Counted from the first letter of the stretch, positions 22,973-32,161 are shown. The stretch: DNA of 47,400 bases from JACVRX01 sp035697245 (GCA_035697245.1 DASSDH010000135.1:1-47400); one strand, 5' to 3'. The notes: a model not told the origin generated them from the sequence alone. Translations and numbers: made by a program.

Positions 22973-24571
22973 TCAGGCGAGTGCGACGAGATCGGCGTAG
23001 TCGGCGCTCCACAGGTCCTCGACGCCGTCAGGAAGCAGGACCACCCGCTCCGGACCCAGCGCTTCGACGGCGCCTTCGTCGTGTGTCACAAGCACGATCG
23101 CGCCAGCGAAGGACCGCAGTGCTGACAGGACCTCCGCCCTGGACGCTGGATCCAGATTGTTCGTCGGCTCGTCCAGCAGCAGAACGTTGGCGCTGGAAAC
23201 CACCAGTGTGGCCAACGCCAACCGGGTCTTCTCTCCGCCGGAGAGGACACCCGCCGGTTTCGCGACCTCGTCCCCGGAGAACAAGAACGAGCCGAGCACC
23301 CGACGAGCTTCGACCTCCGGGAGGTCCGGAGCAGCCGAGCGCAGGTTCTCGAGCACCGTCCGCGAGATGTCCAACGTTTCGTGCTCCTGGGCGTAGTAGC
23401 CGAGCTTGAGGCCATGGCCGGCTGTGACCTCGCCGGTGTCCGGCTGCTCGATGCTGCTCAACAGTCGCAGCAGGGTTGTCTTTCCGGCCCCGTTCAGACC
23501 CAGAACGACAACTCGGCTCCCCCGGTCGATCGCCAGGTCGACATCGGTGAACACCTCGAGTGAGCCGTACGACTTGGACAGACCCGTGGCGGACAACGGT
23601 GTACGCCCACAGGGGGCCGGTTGCGGGAACCGGAGCCGGGCGACCTTGTCCGCGCGGCGCTTCGCGTCCAGCCCGGCCAGCAGGCGCTCCGCGCGCCGAT
23701 CCATGTTCTGCGCAGCCGTCGCCTTCGTGGCCTTGTACCGCATGCGATTCGCTTGCGCCTTGAGCGCTGCTGCCTTCTTCTCTGCATTGGCCCGCTCGCG
23801 ATGTCGACGCCGCTCGTCGGTCTCACGTTGCTGCAGGTACGCCGTCCATCCCACGTTGTAGATGTCCAGCGCCGCCCGGTTGGCGTCGAGGTGAAAGACC
23901 CGGGTGACAGTCCGATCGAGTAGCGCCACGTCATGGCTGATGACCACGATGCCGCCCGCGAATCCACGCAGGAAGTCGCGCAGCCATCCGATGGAATCGG
24001 CGTCGAGATGATTGGTCGGCTCGTCCAGGAGCAACGTCCCGGCCTCTGAGAACAGGATTCGCGAGAGCTCGACGCGCCGGCGCTGCCCGCCGGACAAGGT
24101 TCGTAGCGGTTGCTCCAGAACCCGCTCCGGCAACCCCAGATTTGCGGCGATCGTTGCCGCCTGGCTTTCGGCCGCGTAACCACCGTGAGTCACAAATTCA
24201 CTCTCCAGCCGCGCGTACCGGTTCATTCCCCGCTCGTGCGCGCTGAGGTCGGAGGAGGCGATCTGCAGCTCCGCTGCCCGCATGCCGGCGACGACGGCGT
24301 CCAGACCGCGGGCTGACAGGATGCGGTCGCGAGCCGAAATCTCCGGGTCACCTGCTCGCGGATCCTGCGGCAGGTATCCGACCGACCCAGTCCGGGTGAC
24401 GGTTCCCCCGGCCGGCTGCGCCTCACCGGCGAGAATCCGGGTGAGTGTCGTCTTGCCCGCGCCGTTACGCCCGACCAGACCGACCTTATCGCCCGCGGCG
24501 ATCCGAAAGTTCGCATGCGCCAGTAGAAGCTGCGCGCTCGCGCGGACTTCCACGTTGATGGCTGTGATCAT
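22973..24571 (-). CDS. ABC-F family ATPase (ribosome-associated)
   Basis: The 532-residue protein has two ABC domains and no membrane segment. Domain 1: GRNGAGKTT near residue 35, LSGGQRRRVELSRIL, LLLDEPTNHLDADS. A charged linker of about 80 residues rich in Arg/Lys/Ala (AEKKAAALKAQANRMRYKATK) is the P-site tRNA interaction motif region. Domain 2: GLNGAGKTT, LSGGEKTRLALATL, LLLDEPTNNLDP. ABC-F proteins act on stalled ribosomes, and some protect against antibiotics; orthologues near this position are annotated as macrolide resistance ATPases, without proof here. GGAG lies 8 nt before ATG 24571, inside a structured leader. Confidence 0.95.
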   Translation of the reverse strand: MITAINVEVRASAQLLLAHANFRIAAGDKVGLVGRNGAGKTTLTRILAGEAQPAGGTVTRTGSVGYLPQDPRAGDPEISARDRILSARGLDAVVAGMRAAELQIASSDLSAHERGMNRYARLESEFVTHGGYAAESQAATIAANLGLPERVLEQPLRTLSGGQRRRVELSRILFSEAGTLLLDEPTNHLDADSIGWLRDFLRGFAGGIVVISHDVALLDRTVTRVFHLDANRAALDIYNVGWTAYLQQRETDERRRHRERANAEKKAAALKAQANRMRYKATKATAAQNMDRRAERLLAGLDAKRRADKVARLRFPQPAPCGRTPLSATGLSKSYGSLEVFTDVDLAIDRGSRVVVLGLNGAGKTTLLRLLSSIEQPDTGEVTAGHGLKLGYYAQEHETLDISRTVLENLRSAAPDLPEVEARRVLGSFLFSGDEVAKPAGVLSGGEKTRLALATLVVSSANVLLLDEPTNNLDPASRAEVLSALRSFAGAIVLVTHDEGAVEALGPERVVLLPDGVEDLWSADYADLVALA

Positions 24572-24582
24572 GGCGACAGGCT

Positions 24583-24635
24583 CCGTGGCTGTGGGACGTG
24601 AGGTGATCGGTTGACGCGCGATCAGTTAGCCACGG
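24583..24635 (-). promoter_or_regulatory. Structured leader of ABC-F gene
   Basis: Between the -10 box and the start, arms CCGTGGCT and AGCCACGG (24628-24635 and 24583-24590) form an 8-bp stem. Inside it, TGATCG/CGATCA (24619-24624 and 24604-24609) form a 6-bp stem with a 9-nt loop. The outer arm runs into the GGAG Shine-Dalgarno, so folding could mask it. ABC-F resistance genes are often controlled by such leaders. No leader peptide is evident. Confidence 0.55.
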
Positions 24636-24648
24636 ACAACATTGGGGC

Positions 24649-24654
24649 ATTCTA
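24649..24654 (-). promoter_or_regulatory. -10 box of ABC-F gene
   Basis: TAGAAT, near-consensus, with a possible -35 TGGACG 16 nt upstream. Predicts a leader of about 70 nt. Confidence 0.6.
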
Positions 24655-24713
24655 CGAAACGGGTCGGTAGCGTCCACCCCCGGCACATCGCGGGCGACAA
24701 GGGAGGATGACGG

Positions 24714-25601
24714 GTGAAGTTCAACCGCCGAGCGCGTCTGGACACCTCGCAGATCTCCGACCGGCGCGGCAGAGGCCGCGGTGGCACGGTTGCGGCGGGC
24801 GGCGGCGTCGGCGCACTCGTGATCCTGCTAGTGGCGCTGTGCACCGGTGGCGACCCGTCGAGCGTCATCGAGACCACCAACCAAGTCCAGGCACAACAAG
24901 GCGAGATCGACAGCCTGGAAACGCAGTGCCAGATCGGCGCCGACGTCGAGGAGAACCCTGACTGCCGGTTCGTTTTCTATGTCAACTCCATTCAGGACTA
25001 CTGGGACGACGAGTTCGCCCGCCGCGGCGCCACCTACTCCCCGGCGACCACGAACTTCTTCACCGGCGCCGTCCAGACCGGCTGCGGCGGAGCCTCCTCG
25101 CAGGTGGGCCCGTTCTACTGCCCGGCCGACCAGAGCGTGTATCTCGACCTCGGCTTCTTCGACCAGCTGCGCACCCAGTTCGGCGGCAGTGGGGGCGATT
25201 TCGCCGAGGCCTACGTCCTCGCGCATGAGTACGGCCATCACATCCAGAACCTCACCGGGCAGATGCAGCAAGTGCGGCCAGGGTCCGGGCCGACGTCTGG
25301 CGCTGTCCGGCTGGAGCTGCAGGCCGATTGCTACGCGGGTGTCTGGGCCCGGCACGCCACCACTACCGATACGGCCGAGGGAGAGCCACTGATCACGGAA
25401 GTCACCGAGGAGGACATCAACGAGGGCCTCAACGCTGCGGCCACGGTCGGTGACGACTACATCCAGGAGCGTTTCCAGGGCACCGTGAGCCCGGAGTCGT
25501 GGACGCACGGCTCCAGCGAACAGCGTCAGCGCTGGTTCGCCGTCGGCTACCGAACTGGCGACTTGGCCGCCTGCGATACCTTCTCGACGAACCAACTCTG
25601 A
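24714..25601 (+). CDS. Neutral zinc metallopeptidase, YpfJ type
   Basis: The 295-residue protein starts at GTG 24714 after GGGAGGA. A basic N-terminus precedes one membrane helix (about 28-43), so the catalytic domain faces outside. The zinc site is in VLAHEYGHHIQN (HExxH), followed by the LELQADCYAGVWA motif holding the third ligand. Four Cys (CQIG, CRFV, GCGG, FYCP) may form disulfides. Family members (putative neutral zinc metallopeptidase) have unknown substrates. The gene stands alone, divergent from the ABC-F gene. Confidence 0.93.
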   Translation: MKFNRRARLDTSQISDRRGRGRGGTVAAGGGVGALVILLVALCTGGDPSSVIETTNQVQAQQGEIDSLETQCQIGADVEENPDCRFVFYVNSIQDYWDDEFARRGATYSPATTNFFTGAVQTGCGGASSQVGPFYCPADQSVYLDLGFFDQLRTQFGGSGGDFAEAYVLAHEYGHHIQNLTGQMQQVRPGSGPTSGAVRLELQADCYAGVWARHATTTDTAEGEPLITEVTEEDINEGLNAAATVGDDYIQERFQGTVSPESWTHGSSEQRQRWFAVGYRTGDLAACDTFSTNQL

Positions 25602-25682
25602 CCCGACCCACCCCTACCTGCCCCACTGCTGAATCGAATTGAACACGGAGCCGATCGATTCCGACACCTGAGCGGCATCGGC

Positions 25683-25701
25683 GTTGTCCGCCTCCGACAA
25701 C
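25683..25701. promoter_or_regulatory. Palindrome upstream of bioY
   Basis: GTTGTC (25683-25688) and GACAAC (25696-25701) separated by 7 nt, at about -53 to -35 relative to the predicted bioY transcript start. Suits a dimeric regulator such as a biotin-responsive repressor, but the factor is unknown. Confidence 0.4.
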
Positions 25702-25723
25702 CCGGTTACCCGGCGGTCACCCC

Positions 25724-25729
25724 TAGCCT
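25724..25729 (+). promoter_or_regulatory. -10 box of bioY operon, leaderless
   Basis: TAGCCT, then 6 nt, then GTG 25736. Confidence 0.55.
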
Positions 25730-25735
25730 GTGCCC

Positions 25736-26323
25736 GTGACCCGCACCAGACGACTCCCGGCAGCAGACCTCGCCCGCGTCGCCGTCTTCGCCGGCATCAT
25801 CGCGGCCCTGGGCCTCGCTGGCCGGTTCTACCTGTTCGGCAGTGCCGTACCCGTCACATTGCAAACGCTCGGCGTCATGCTCGCCGGGCTGATCCTGGGC
25901 GCGAGGCTGGGCGCCCTCGCCGTCCTGGTCTACCTGGCTATCGGAGCGGCCGGTGTGCCGGTTTTTGCCGGCGTCGGCGGGCTCGCTCCGTTCGCCGGCG
26001 TCACCGCGGGGTACCTGATCGCCTTTCCGATCGGCGCCTTCGTGGTCGGGCTGATCGCATTCCGTGACGGACATTTCCAGTCGTCCCGCGCGTTCGTCGC
26101 CGCTGTCGTCGGCGGCATCGTGGTCGTCTATGCGATCGGCATTCCCGTGCTTGCCGCCCGTGCGGGGCTCGACCTCGGCGAGGCTGCCCGCGTCGGCGGC
26201 TTGATCTTCCTGCCGGGCGACCTGATCAAGGCGGCGCTGGCGACCCTCATCGCCATCGCCGTACACCGGGCCTATCCCGCTCTCAGTTCCGACACTTCCG
26301 AGGCCGCAGCAAGCCGCACGTGA
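25736..26323 (+). CDS. bioY: Biotin ECF transporter substrate-binding subunit BioY
   Basis: The 195-residue S component has six hydrophobic segments, with GRFYLFGSAVPVTLQTLGVMLAG and YLAIGAAGVPVFAGVGG, the two BioY signatures for biotin binding. GTG 25736 is taken as the leaderless start; GTG 25730 would add two residues. Its stop codon overlaps the ATPase start (GTGA), the beginning of a fully coupled three-gene transporter operon. No biotin synthesis genes lie nearby, so the unit is for uptake. Confidence 0.95.
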   Translation: MTRTRRLPAADLARVAVFAGIIAALGLAGRFYLFGSAVPVTLQTLGVMLAGLILGARLGALAVLVYLAIGAAGVPVFAGVGGLAPFAGVTAGYLIAFPIGAFVVGLIAFRDGHFQSSRAFVAAVVGGIVVVYAIGIPVLAARAGLDLGEAARVGGLIFLPGDLIKAALATLIAIAVHRAYPALSSDTSEAAASRT

Positions 26324-26994
26324 TCGAGGTCCGCGACGTCACGCACTCCTACGGCGACCGCATGGTGCTGCGGGCGGTGTCAGCAACGCTGACCGAGCGA
26401 CGGATAGCGGTCATCGGTGCCAACGGATCGGGCAAGTCGACTTTCGCTCGGTTGTTGAACGGCCTGGTCGTGCCACAGCAGGGCGAGGTCCGCGTGTCCG
26501 GCCTGTCAACGAGATCCGACGCGGCCGCAGTGCGTCGGCTCGTCGGTTTCGTGTTCACCGATCCGGATGCCCAGATCGTCATGCCGACGGTGGCAGAAGA
26601 TGTCGCGTTTGGTCTGCGCCGGCGCAAGCTCGGCGCGGCCGAAAGCCAGCGCCGGGTCTTCGCGGCCCTGTCCGACCTCGGTCTGGAGATCTTCGCCGAC
26701 CACCCCGCGCACCTGCTCTCCGGCGGCCAGAAACAGCTGCTCGCCCTGTGCTCGGTCCTGGTCACCGAGCCGCAGGTGCTGGTCTGCGACGAGCCCACCA
26801 CGCTGCTGGACCGCCGGAACAGCCGACGTGTACTGGAGGTCCTCGACCGGCTGCCGCAACAGGTGATTCTGGTAACTCACCATCTCGAATCGGTGGCCGA
26901 CTACGACCGCGTCTTGGTGTTCGACGAGGGCGCACTGGTTGCCGACGGCGATCCACGGGCGGCAGTCGACCACTACCGAGCGCTGGTCGGATGA
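26320..26994 (+). CDS. bioM: Biotin ECF transporter ATPase BioM
   Basis: The 224-residue ATPase has GANGSGKSTFARL (Walker A, about 35-47), the Q-loop VFTDPDAQIVMPTVAEDVAFG typical of ECF A-components, LLSGGQKQLLALCSVL, VLVCDEPTTLLDRR and LVTHHLESV. It powers biotin uptake with BioY and BioN. Start GTG overlaps the end of bioY and its own stop overlaps bioN. Confidence 0.94.
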   Translation: MIEVRDVTHSYGDRMVLRAVSATLTERRIAVIGANGSGKSTFARLLNGLVVPQQGEVRVSGLSTRSDAAAVRRLVGFVFTDPDAQIVMPTVAEDVAFGLRRRKLGAAESQRRVFAALSDLGLEIFADHPAHLLSGGQKQLLALCSVLVTEPQVLVCDEPTTLLDRRNSRRVLEVLDRLPQQVILVTHHLESVADYDRVLVFDEGALVADGDPRAAVDHYRALVG

Positions 26995-27590
26995 ACACCT
27001 ATCTGCCCGGTCGGTCGTGGCTTCACCGCCTACCGGCAGCGGCGAAGCTGGTCACCTTGTTGGTCCTGCTCGCCGGAACTCTCCTGCTGAGCTCACCGCT
27101 TGCCGTCGCGGTTGCAACCGTCGTGACCGTGTCGTTGTACGCCTCGGCAGGACTGATCAGGGTCGTGCCGGCACAGGTTCGGCCGATGCGATGGCTCGTA
27201 CTCGGTTTGCTCGTGCTGCAGACCCTGACGGCCGGCTGGGTCGCGGCCGTGGTCGTAACCGGCCGGCTGCTCGTTGCGGTTGCCCTCGCGGGTCTCGTCA
27301 CGCTCACCACCAAGGTCGTCGATCTTCTGGACGTCCTCGAACGACTTCTGCACCCGCTACGACGCGTCGGCGTGGATTCGGAGCGGGTTGCGCTGGTGCT
27401 TGCGCTTGCCATCCGGACGGTTCCGGTTGTCGCCGGTCTGGCCGACGAGGTTCGCGATGCTCAGCGGGCCCGTGGGGTCGCTGCAAGTCCGCGAGCATTC
27501 GCCGTCCCGTTCGTCGTCCGCAGCCTGCGACATGCCGACTCCCTGGGCGAGGCGCTCGCCGCTCGCGGCCTCGACGACCAGCATCAGTAG
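26991..27590 (+). CDS. bioN: Biotin ECF transporter transmembrane subunit BioN
   Basis: The 199-residue T component has five to six helices and the coupling motifs ARG: AQRARGVAAS and EALAARGLDD near residues 160 and 190, which bind the ATPase. It starts with ATGA over the bioM stop, and its end overlaps the oppositely oriented antiporter gene by 7 bp. Confidence 0.93.
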   Translation: MNTYLPGRSWLHRLPAAAKLVTLLVLLAGTLLLSSPLAVAVATVVTVSLYASAGLIRVVPAQVRPMRWLVLGLLVLQTLTAGWVAAVVVTGRLLVAVALAGLVTLTTKVVDLLDVLERLLHPLRRVGVDSERVALVLALAIRTVPVVAGLADEVRDAQRARGVAASPRAFAVPFVVRSLRHADSLGEALAARGLDDQHQ

Positions 27591-28828
27591 CCGAGGAAGT
27601 CCTCCTTCTCCGCTGGCAGATCCGGCTCGCCGGCGGCCCCCTCTTCGGCAGCCGGGCGTGCCGACAAGAGCCTCAAACCGAGCATCGGGAACAGCAGGAC
27701 CGAGATCATTCCCGCGCCAACAAGCGAGGCAGCCGTCGCCGGGGTGATTGCGCCCTCGTCGACACCGATGGAGGTGATCACCACCACGAGCGGCAGTGCC
27801 GTTGCCGCGAATAGACCGAGAGCGAGCGGGTCGCGGGCCGGAAGCTCCTTTCGCTGCAACAGCGACGTCGGCAGTCCTCGGATCACCAGGAACAGCACAA
27901 GGAACACCGGGAGAAGGATCAGCGCTCGGCCGTCGGACAGCAACGCGTCAAGGTCGAACTGCACGCCACTCACCACGAAGAACAGCGGGATGAAGAATCC
28001 GAACCCGATCCCCTCCAGCCGGGACAGCACCGCCTCTTCTTCGTGTTCGGACCCGGCCGCGAGGAACAGGTGCGCAACCATCCCGGCGACGAACGCTCCC
28101 AGGATCGGGTCCAGCCCGAGAAACTCCGCGAGAGCGAACATTCCGATGATCAGGAACACGCAGATTCGCACCGCAAGTTGTGCGCTCGTGCCCAGTGTCG
28201 CGGTAACGAGCCGGGCGATCCGAGGATGACGGGGGCGCCGCGCAACCCAGGCGGCAAGGAAGCCCACGATCGCGAACAGCGCCAGCACGACGGTGGTATG
28301 GGCGGGCCGGTCCCCGCTGAACGCGAACGCGATGGCCAGGATCGGCAGGAACTCACCGACCGCGCCGACGGCGAGAACCCGCATCCCGAACGGGGTGGCT
28401 GCGTGGCCGCTGTCGCGAAGGATCGGCAAGATCGTGCCCAGCGCGGTCGTCGTCATGGCCAGGCCCACGACCAAGCCGACCTCTTCGCTACTGGCAAGCA
28501 GAAGTGCAACACCCACCCCGAGCACCAGAGAAATGAGCCAGCCCAGCACCGAAAGGCGTAGCGGGCGACCCTTGATCCGGGCGAAGTCGATCTCGTATCC
28601 GGCAAGGAACATCAAGAACGCGAGCCCGAGGTCGGACAGCGCCGAGATGTCGTCGCCCTCGGTCACCGCCACCAAGCCGAGCACGGCCGGTCCCACCAGG
28701 ATGCCCAGCAAGATCTCCGACACGACGACGGGCATCGCCAACCAGGTGCGAAGGCGGTCGGCCACGAACGGGGCGATGACGGCAACCGCGACGATCACCA
28801 CCAGGGCGGCGACTGTTTCCTCCGTCAT
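27584..28828 (-). CDS. CPA2-type cation/proton antiporter
   Basis: The 414-residue protein has about 12 membrane helices. SEILLGILVGPAVLG, DLGLAFLMFLAGYEIDFARIKG and DPILGAFVAGMVAH are the Kef/CPA2 landmarks, the acidic residue in the last near the ion site. No C-terminal RCK/TrkA domain follows; the tail is short and acidic. It exchanges K+ or Na+ for protons; the ion is not known. ATG 28828 is preceded by GGGAGGG. Confidence 0.93.
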   Translation of the reverse strand: MTEETVAALVVIVAVAVIAPFVADRLRTWLAMPVVVSEILLGILVGPAVLGLVAVTEGDDISALSDLGLAFLMFLAGYEIDFARIKGRPLRLSVLGWLISLVLGVGVALLLASSEEVGLVVGLAMTTTALGTILPILRDSGHAATPFGMRVLAVGAVGEFLPILAIAFAFSGDRPAHTTVVLALFAIVGFLAAWVARRPRHPRIARLVTATLGTSAQLAVRICVFLIIGMFALAEFLGLDPILGAFVAGMVAHLFLAAGSEHEEEAVLSRLEGIGFGFFIPLFFVVSGVQFDLDALLSDGRALILLPVFLVLFLVIRGLPTSLLQRKELPARDPLALGLFAATALPLVVVITSIGVDEGAITPATAASLVGAGMISVLLFPMLGLRLLSARPAAEEGAAGEPDLPAEKEDFLGY

Positions 28829-28876
28829 CGGCCCTCCCCGACGGCCCCCGTGACTGCCGCCCGCGCGGCCATCTTC

Positions 28877-30898
28877 TTAGCCGAGGTCAACGGGGTCCAC
28901 CCGGACACGCACCGGACCGCCGGATCGCCGGGCCGCCCGGATGCCCTGCGCAGCCTTCACGGCTGCGGTCAGTTTCGAGGCGGCCGGGCGCGGCGCACGC
29001 AAGATGACCTGTTGGTGACCCTCCGTCCGAGCGGGTACAGGTCCCAGGATCTGGGCCTCCTCGGGCAGGTCGGTAAGGCCCAAAAGCTCCGTGACGTCGG
29101 CCGTTGCGCCGGTGAGCTCGATCGCCCGAGCGACGGGTGGGAATCCCGACGTAGCGCGGTCGGAAAGCTCTCGGGCCGCCAATCCCGCCGGGTCCCAACG
29201 CACCAGCGCCTGCACGGCGGGTGCGGCGGCGGGTGCGACCACAACCACGGCGCCGCCTGCCGGCCCGGTTCTGACCAGCGCAGCGGCCCGAAGCCAGCGA
29301 CGGAAGGCCTCCTCCGTAGCGCGCAGCCCCGGTCGAGCGAGCAGCGCATCACCGTCGAGCAGCAGCGCCGCCGCGTACCCACCGATCGCGTGCGGTTCGG
29401 CCCCCGGTGTCGCAACGACAAGCGCTGGGTCGCCGGGAACGTCCGGAAGCACCGCGCCGCGGCCCGAGATCCGCACCGGCACGCCGGGGAACGCGCGGCC
29501 CAGTTCTTCGGCGGTCCGGCCGGCACCGACGACGGCGGCCCGGACCGAAGTCGCCCGACAATTGCTGCACGTCCATCCGGTGGCGGGCGTTGCACACCAG
29601 CCGCAGATGGGTGGCCCTCCGCCCGGCCCCAGGCCGAGCGGGCCGTGGCACGCGTTACACCGCGCCGCCGAGCGGCATCGGGCGCACAGCAAGGCGGGAA
29701 TGTATCCGGTCCGCGGCACTTGAACGAGGACCGGGCCCCGCTGCAGGCCGGCGCGGGCCGCCCGCCACGCGACTGACGGGAGACGAGCCGTCCGCGCGCC
29801 CTCGTCCTGGGCGAGCTCATGGTCCGCGCCGGCCGCGGAGACTCGCGGCGTACGCCGGCGAATCGTGTCTCGGCCGGGAACCACGGGCCGGGCCCAGCCT
29901 GAGTCGACGAGCTGTTCGGCCTCGGCCGTGCGTGCGAATCCCCCGATCACGGCGCCCGCTCCTTCCTGGAGCGCACGAAGCAGAAGGACCTCACGCACGT
30001 GCGGGTACGGGGCTCGGGGCTCGGCGTGCAGATCGTCGCCGTCGTCCCACACCACCACCAGGCCGAGGTCCTCCACCGGCGCGAACATCGCGGCGCGCGT
30101 TCCAAGGACCGCTCGAGCGGCGCCGCGACGGACTGCCAACCATCGCCGGTAGCGCTCCGCGGGTCCGAGATCGGCACTGAGTACGACATGGTGGCCCGGA
30201 CCGATCGTTCGATCGAGCGCCCGGTCCGCCGACGCAAGGTCACGTGCGTCGGGCACGACGGCTATAGCACCGCGACCAGCGGACAGCGTCGTCGCGAGTA
30301 ACCGGGCCAGCAGATCCGGCCAGTCGGCGGCCGGTCCGGGATTCCACACGGCTCTCGGCGTGCCGCGCGACGACAGGGCTGCGAGGAGGGCAGCACCATC
30401 GACGTGCTCGGCCCAGCCGGCCGGCCCTGGAGCGGCCGGAGGACTGAGGGTCTGTGCCCGCGTGTGCTCCTGTTCGACGGCGGCATGCCGCGGCGGGATC
30501 GCCAGCCGCAGCACGTCGGCCACTGTTCCGGCGTAGCGGTCCGCGACGGCTCGCGCCAGCGTGGCGATCTGTGGCGCCAGCACGGGCTCCGGCGAGCGCA
30601 CCGTGCGGAGGCGTGCGAGCCGACCCTCGTGGGTGCTCTCTGCCGTCCGCTCGAGGAGGAACCCGTCGACGTCTTGACCGGCGAAACGGACCGCGACCCG
30701 GGCTCCCGAAACGGCCGCGCCGGCCATCGACACCGGCACCAGGTAGTCGAACGGCCGGTCGAGATGGGCCAGCGGAATGTCCACCAGCACTCGAGCAATC
30801 GGTCGGTCTTTGGTGATCGGGTCGGTTTCACGTGTGCGCCGCCGAGTCGGCGGACGCTGGACCAAGGCGAGCTGGTCGGGCTGCGCGGGGTCGTCCAC
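28877..30898 (-). CDS. priA: Primosomal protein PriA, helicase-motif-less type
   Basis: Replication restart protein of 673 residues from GTG 30898. The N-terminal 3'DNA-binding domain (about 30-130: VLVDIPLAHLDRPFDYLVP) and the zinc-binding region CARCRSAARCNACH...CGWC...CSNC (near 425-470) are clear. The Walker A expected near 200 is replaced by RAVWNPGPAADWPDLLAR, and the DEEH box by VVVWDDGDDLHAEP. This loss is known for actinobacterial PriA, annotated as probably without helicase activity. The gene is the last of the minus-strand metK group, 69 bp after metK. Confidence 0.95.
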   Translation of the reverse strand: MDDPAQPDQLALVQRPPTRRRTRETDPITKDRPIARVLVDIPLAHLDRPFDYLVPVSMAGAAVSGARVAVRFAGQDVDGFLLERTAESTHEGRLARLRTVRSPEPVLAPQIATLARAVADRYAGTVADVLRLAIPPRHAAVEQEHTRAQTLSPPAAPGPAGWAEHVDGAALLAALSSRGTPRAVWNPGPAADWPDLLARLLATTLSAGRGAIAVVPDARDLASADRALDRTIGPGHHVVLSADLGPAERYRRWLAVRRGAARAVLGTRAAMFAPVEDLGLVVVWDDGDDLHAEPRAPYPHVREVLLLRALQEGAGAVIGGFARTAEAEQLVDSGWARPVVPGRDTIRRRTPRVSAAGADHELAQDEGARTARLPSVAWRAARAGLQRGPVLVQVPRTGYIPALLCARCRSAARCNACHGPLGLGPGGGPPICGWCATPATGWTCSNCRATSVRAAVVGAGRTAEELGRAFPGVPVRISGRGAVLPDVPGDPALVVATPGAEPHAIGGYAAALLLDGDALLARPGLRATEEAFRRWLRAAALVRTGPAGGAVVVVAPAAAPAVQALVRWDPAGLAARELSDRATSGFPPVARAIELTGATADVTELLGLTDLPEEAQILGPVPARTEGHQQVILRAPRPAASKLTAAVKAAQGIRAARRSGGPVRVRVDPVDLG

Positions 30899-30967
30899 CC
30901 TCGCGTTTCTAGCGCACCGCTCCGGCGCTGGCGAGCGCGCGGGGACTGGCGGGAAGCTCAGTTCGGT

Positions 30968-32161
30968 TCAACCCACCGCGTTCTGCAGAGCCTCGACGCG
31001 GTCGGCTCGCTCCCAGGTGAAGTCGGGCAACTCACGGCCGAAATGCCCATACGCCGCTGTCTGCGAATAGATCGGCCGCAGCATGTCGAGGTCTCGGATG
31101 ATCGCGGCCGGCCGGAGATCGAAGACGCTGATCACGGCGTCCTGGATGCGCTCCACCGGAATCGACTCGGTGCCGAAGCACTCCACGAAGAGCCCGACGG
31201 GGTGCGCTTTGCCAATCGCGTACGCGATCTGAACTTCGCATCGGCTGGCGAACTGTGCGGCGACGACGTTCTTCGCTACCCATCGCATGGCGTAAGCACC
31301 CGAACGGTCGACCTTGGACGGATCCTTGCCGCTAAATGCGCCGCCGCCGTGGCGGGCCATGCCACCGTAGGTATCGATGATGATCTTGCGACCGGTGAGC
31401 CCGGCGTCACCCATCGGCCCGCCGATCTCGAACCTTCCGGTGGGGTTCACCAACAGCCGGTAACCGTCGGTCGGAATGTCGAGCGTCGCGAGGACCGGGT
31501 CCACTACTTCGGCGCGTACGTCTGGGGTGAGCAGCGTGTCCAGGTCGATGTCCCGAGCATGCTGGGTCGAGACGACCACGGTGTCGAGCCGTACAGCGCG
31601 GCTGCCGTCGTACTCGATGGTCACCTGGGTCTTGCCGTCCGGCCGCAGATACGGCACCTGGCCGGACTTGCGGACTCCGGCAAGTTGCTGCGCGAGCCGA
31701 TGGGCCACGGTGATCGGCAGCGGCATCAGCTCCGGGGTGTCCCGGCACGCGTAGCCGAACATCAGCCCTTGGTCACCGGCCCCCTGCCGGTCCAGGGGAT
31801 CCTCGGAGTGCTCTTCGGACCGTTGCTCCCACGCTTCGTCGACGCCTTGGGCGATGTCCGGCGACTGGGAACCGATCGACACCGAGACGCCACAGGACTG
31901 CCCGTCGAATCCTTTCGTCGACGAGTCGTAGCCGATCTCGAGGATCGTGTCGCGCACGATGTCGGGGATGTCGGCGTACCCACTGGTGGTGACCTCGCCG
32001 GCGACGTGCACCTGGCCGGTCGTGACCATGGTCTCGACCGCGACCCGGCTGGCCGGGTCCTCCTTCAGCAGACTGTCGAGGATCGCGTCGCTGATCTGGT
32101 CGCAGATCTTGTCCGGATGCCCCTCGGTCACGGACTCGGACGTGAACAGGCGACGTGCCAC
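30968..32161 (-). CDS. metK: S-adenosylmethionine synthetase
   Basis: Makes SAM from methionine and ATP. The 397-residue protein has SESVTEGHPDKICDQISD (His and Asp of the active site), GAGDQGLMFGYA and GGGAFSGKDPSKVDRSGAY, in standard order and length. GTG 32161 follows AAGGAG with an 8-nt spacer. No SAM riboswitch is visible in the 68-bp gap after coaBC, which instead holds a short hairpin. Confidence 0.98.
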   Translation of the reverse strand: MARRLFTSESVTEGHPDKICDQISDAILDSLLKEDPASRVAVETMVTTGQVHVAGEVTTSGYADIPDIVRDTILEIGYDSSTKGFDGQSCGVSVSIGSQSPDIAQGVDEAWEQRSEEHSEDPLDRQGAGDQGLMFGYACRDTPELMPLPITVAHRLAQQLAGVRKSGQVPYLRPDGKTQVTIEYDGSRAVRLDTVVVSTQHARDIDLDTLLTPDVRAEVVDPVLATLDIPTDGYRLLVNPTGRFEIGGPMGDAGLTGRKIIIDTYGGMARHGGGAFSGKDPSKVDRSGAYAMRWVAKNVVAAQFASRCEVQIAYAIGKAHPVGLFVECFGTESIPVERIQDAVISVFDLRPAAIIRDLDMLRPIYSQTAAYGHFGRELPDFTWERADRVEALQNAVG

